NCBI GenBank assembly: GCA_902793515.1
Contig: CADBDO010000059.1
Location: 1-5,646, forward strand
Direction: 5' to 3'
DNA length: 5,646 nucleotides
Source of the DNA: an uncultured Erysipelotrichaceae bacterium
Lineage (GTDB): Bacteria; Bacillota_I; Bacilli_A; RFN20; CAG-826
Positions 5,468 through 5,646 of the stretch are shown here, one piece after another; the first letter of the stretch is position 1, and each line of letters begins with the position of its first letter. The position numbers and the translations under genes are program-made. Below the pieces are notes generated by a model, which was given only the letters and a program-made list of their open reading frames with translations, was not told the origin of the DNA and made no database searches.

Positions 5468-5646
5468 ATGAAGAAGAGCGAATACCTCAAAAAACTAGAA
5501 GAAGAATATAACCAGAAGCAAAAAGCTTGGAAGGACCATATTCGCGAGGAGCCTAGCAAGTTCAAAAGATTCTGGAAGTGGGTGTGGTATCTCATCGCCT
5601 TCCCTTTCGTTTGGCTTTTCTATAACGTCAGGGATTGGAGAAGCGC
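5468..5646 (+). CDS. Small membrane protein, partial (3' end outside window)
   Basis: An open frame starts at ATG 5468 and is still open at the window end (59 codons). It begins with a charged, Lys/Glu-rich helix (MKKSEYLKKLEEEYNQKQ, about 1-33, coiled-coil-like), then one aromatic-rich membrane segment (about 36-55, including VWYLIAFPFVWLFYNV with several Trp), then RDW. The basic residues before the segment suggest a cytoplasmic N-terminus. There is only a weak AAGAG (5456-5460) as ribosome binding site. The family is not recognised, and the missing C-terminal part may hold the functional domain. It is likely a separate transcription unit from the operon before it. Confidence 0.7.
   Translation, partial: MKKSEYLKKLEEEYNQKQKAWKDHIREEPSKFKRFWKWVWYLIAFPFVWLFYNVRDWRS

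Noticed and set aside
1..5646. Mobile elements, CRISPR arrays, tRNA or rRNA genes
   Set aside because: I saw no transposase, terminal inverted repeats with target duplications, spaced direct repeats, or tRNA cloverleaf on either strand.

Overview
The window reads as a compact bacterial chromosome segment with every supported gene on the + strand. The long-form hibernation factor, the SAM-sensing leader upstream of metK, the short intrinsic terminators with T tracts and the AT-leaning but moderate base composition point to Bacillota, probably the class Bacilli. A gut-associated lineage near Erysipelotrichales/RF39 is my guess only. Tryptophan is TGG throughout and one gene ends in TGA, so I see no sign of the Mycoplasma-type code.

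Layout: positions 1-160 hold a compact SAM-I/SAM-IV-type riboswitch aptamer (P1, P2, P3, P4 and a 6-bp pseudoknot can all be drawn) followed by an intrinsic terminator just before metK (175-1347). metK is closed by its own terminator. The gene hpf (1535-2089), a long-form ribosome hibernation factor, stands alone between terminators. Positions 2196-3003 hold an overlapping pair: a 103-aa protein of unknown function and a zeta-toxin-like P-loop protein whose catalytic positions look degenerate. Positions 3051-5386 look like one operon: a Cof-type HAD phosphatase, an unrecognised 303-aa soluble protein, and a 173-aa protein with two membrane segments and an acidic Pro-rich repeat tail, ended by a strong terminator. 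A new gene for a small membrane protein starts at 5468 and runs off the window.

How they work together: metK makes SAM and is probably shut off by SAM through its leader. hpf protects idle ribosomes. The two unknown groups have no assigned pathway. The most interesting points are the riboswitch, which lacks the usual P2 kink-turn; the small-protein/degenerate-zeta pair, which resembles a toxin-antitoxin or regulatory module with a changed P-loop; and two promoters (before 2196 and 3051) placed so that the transcripts should be leaderless or nearly so.
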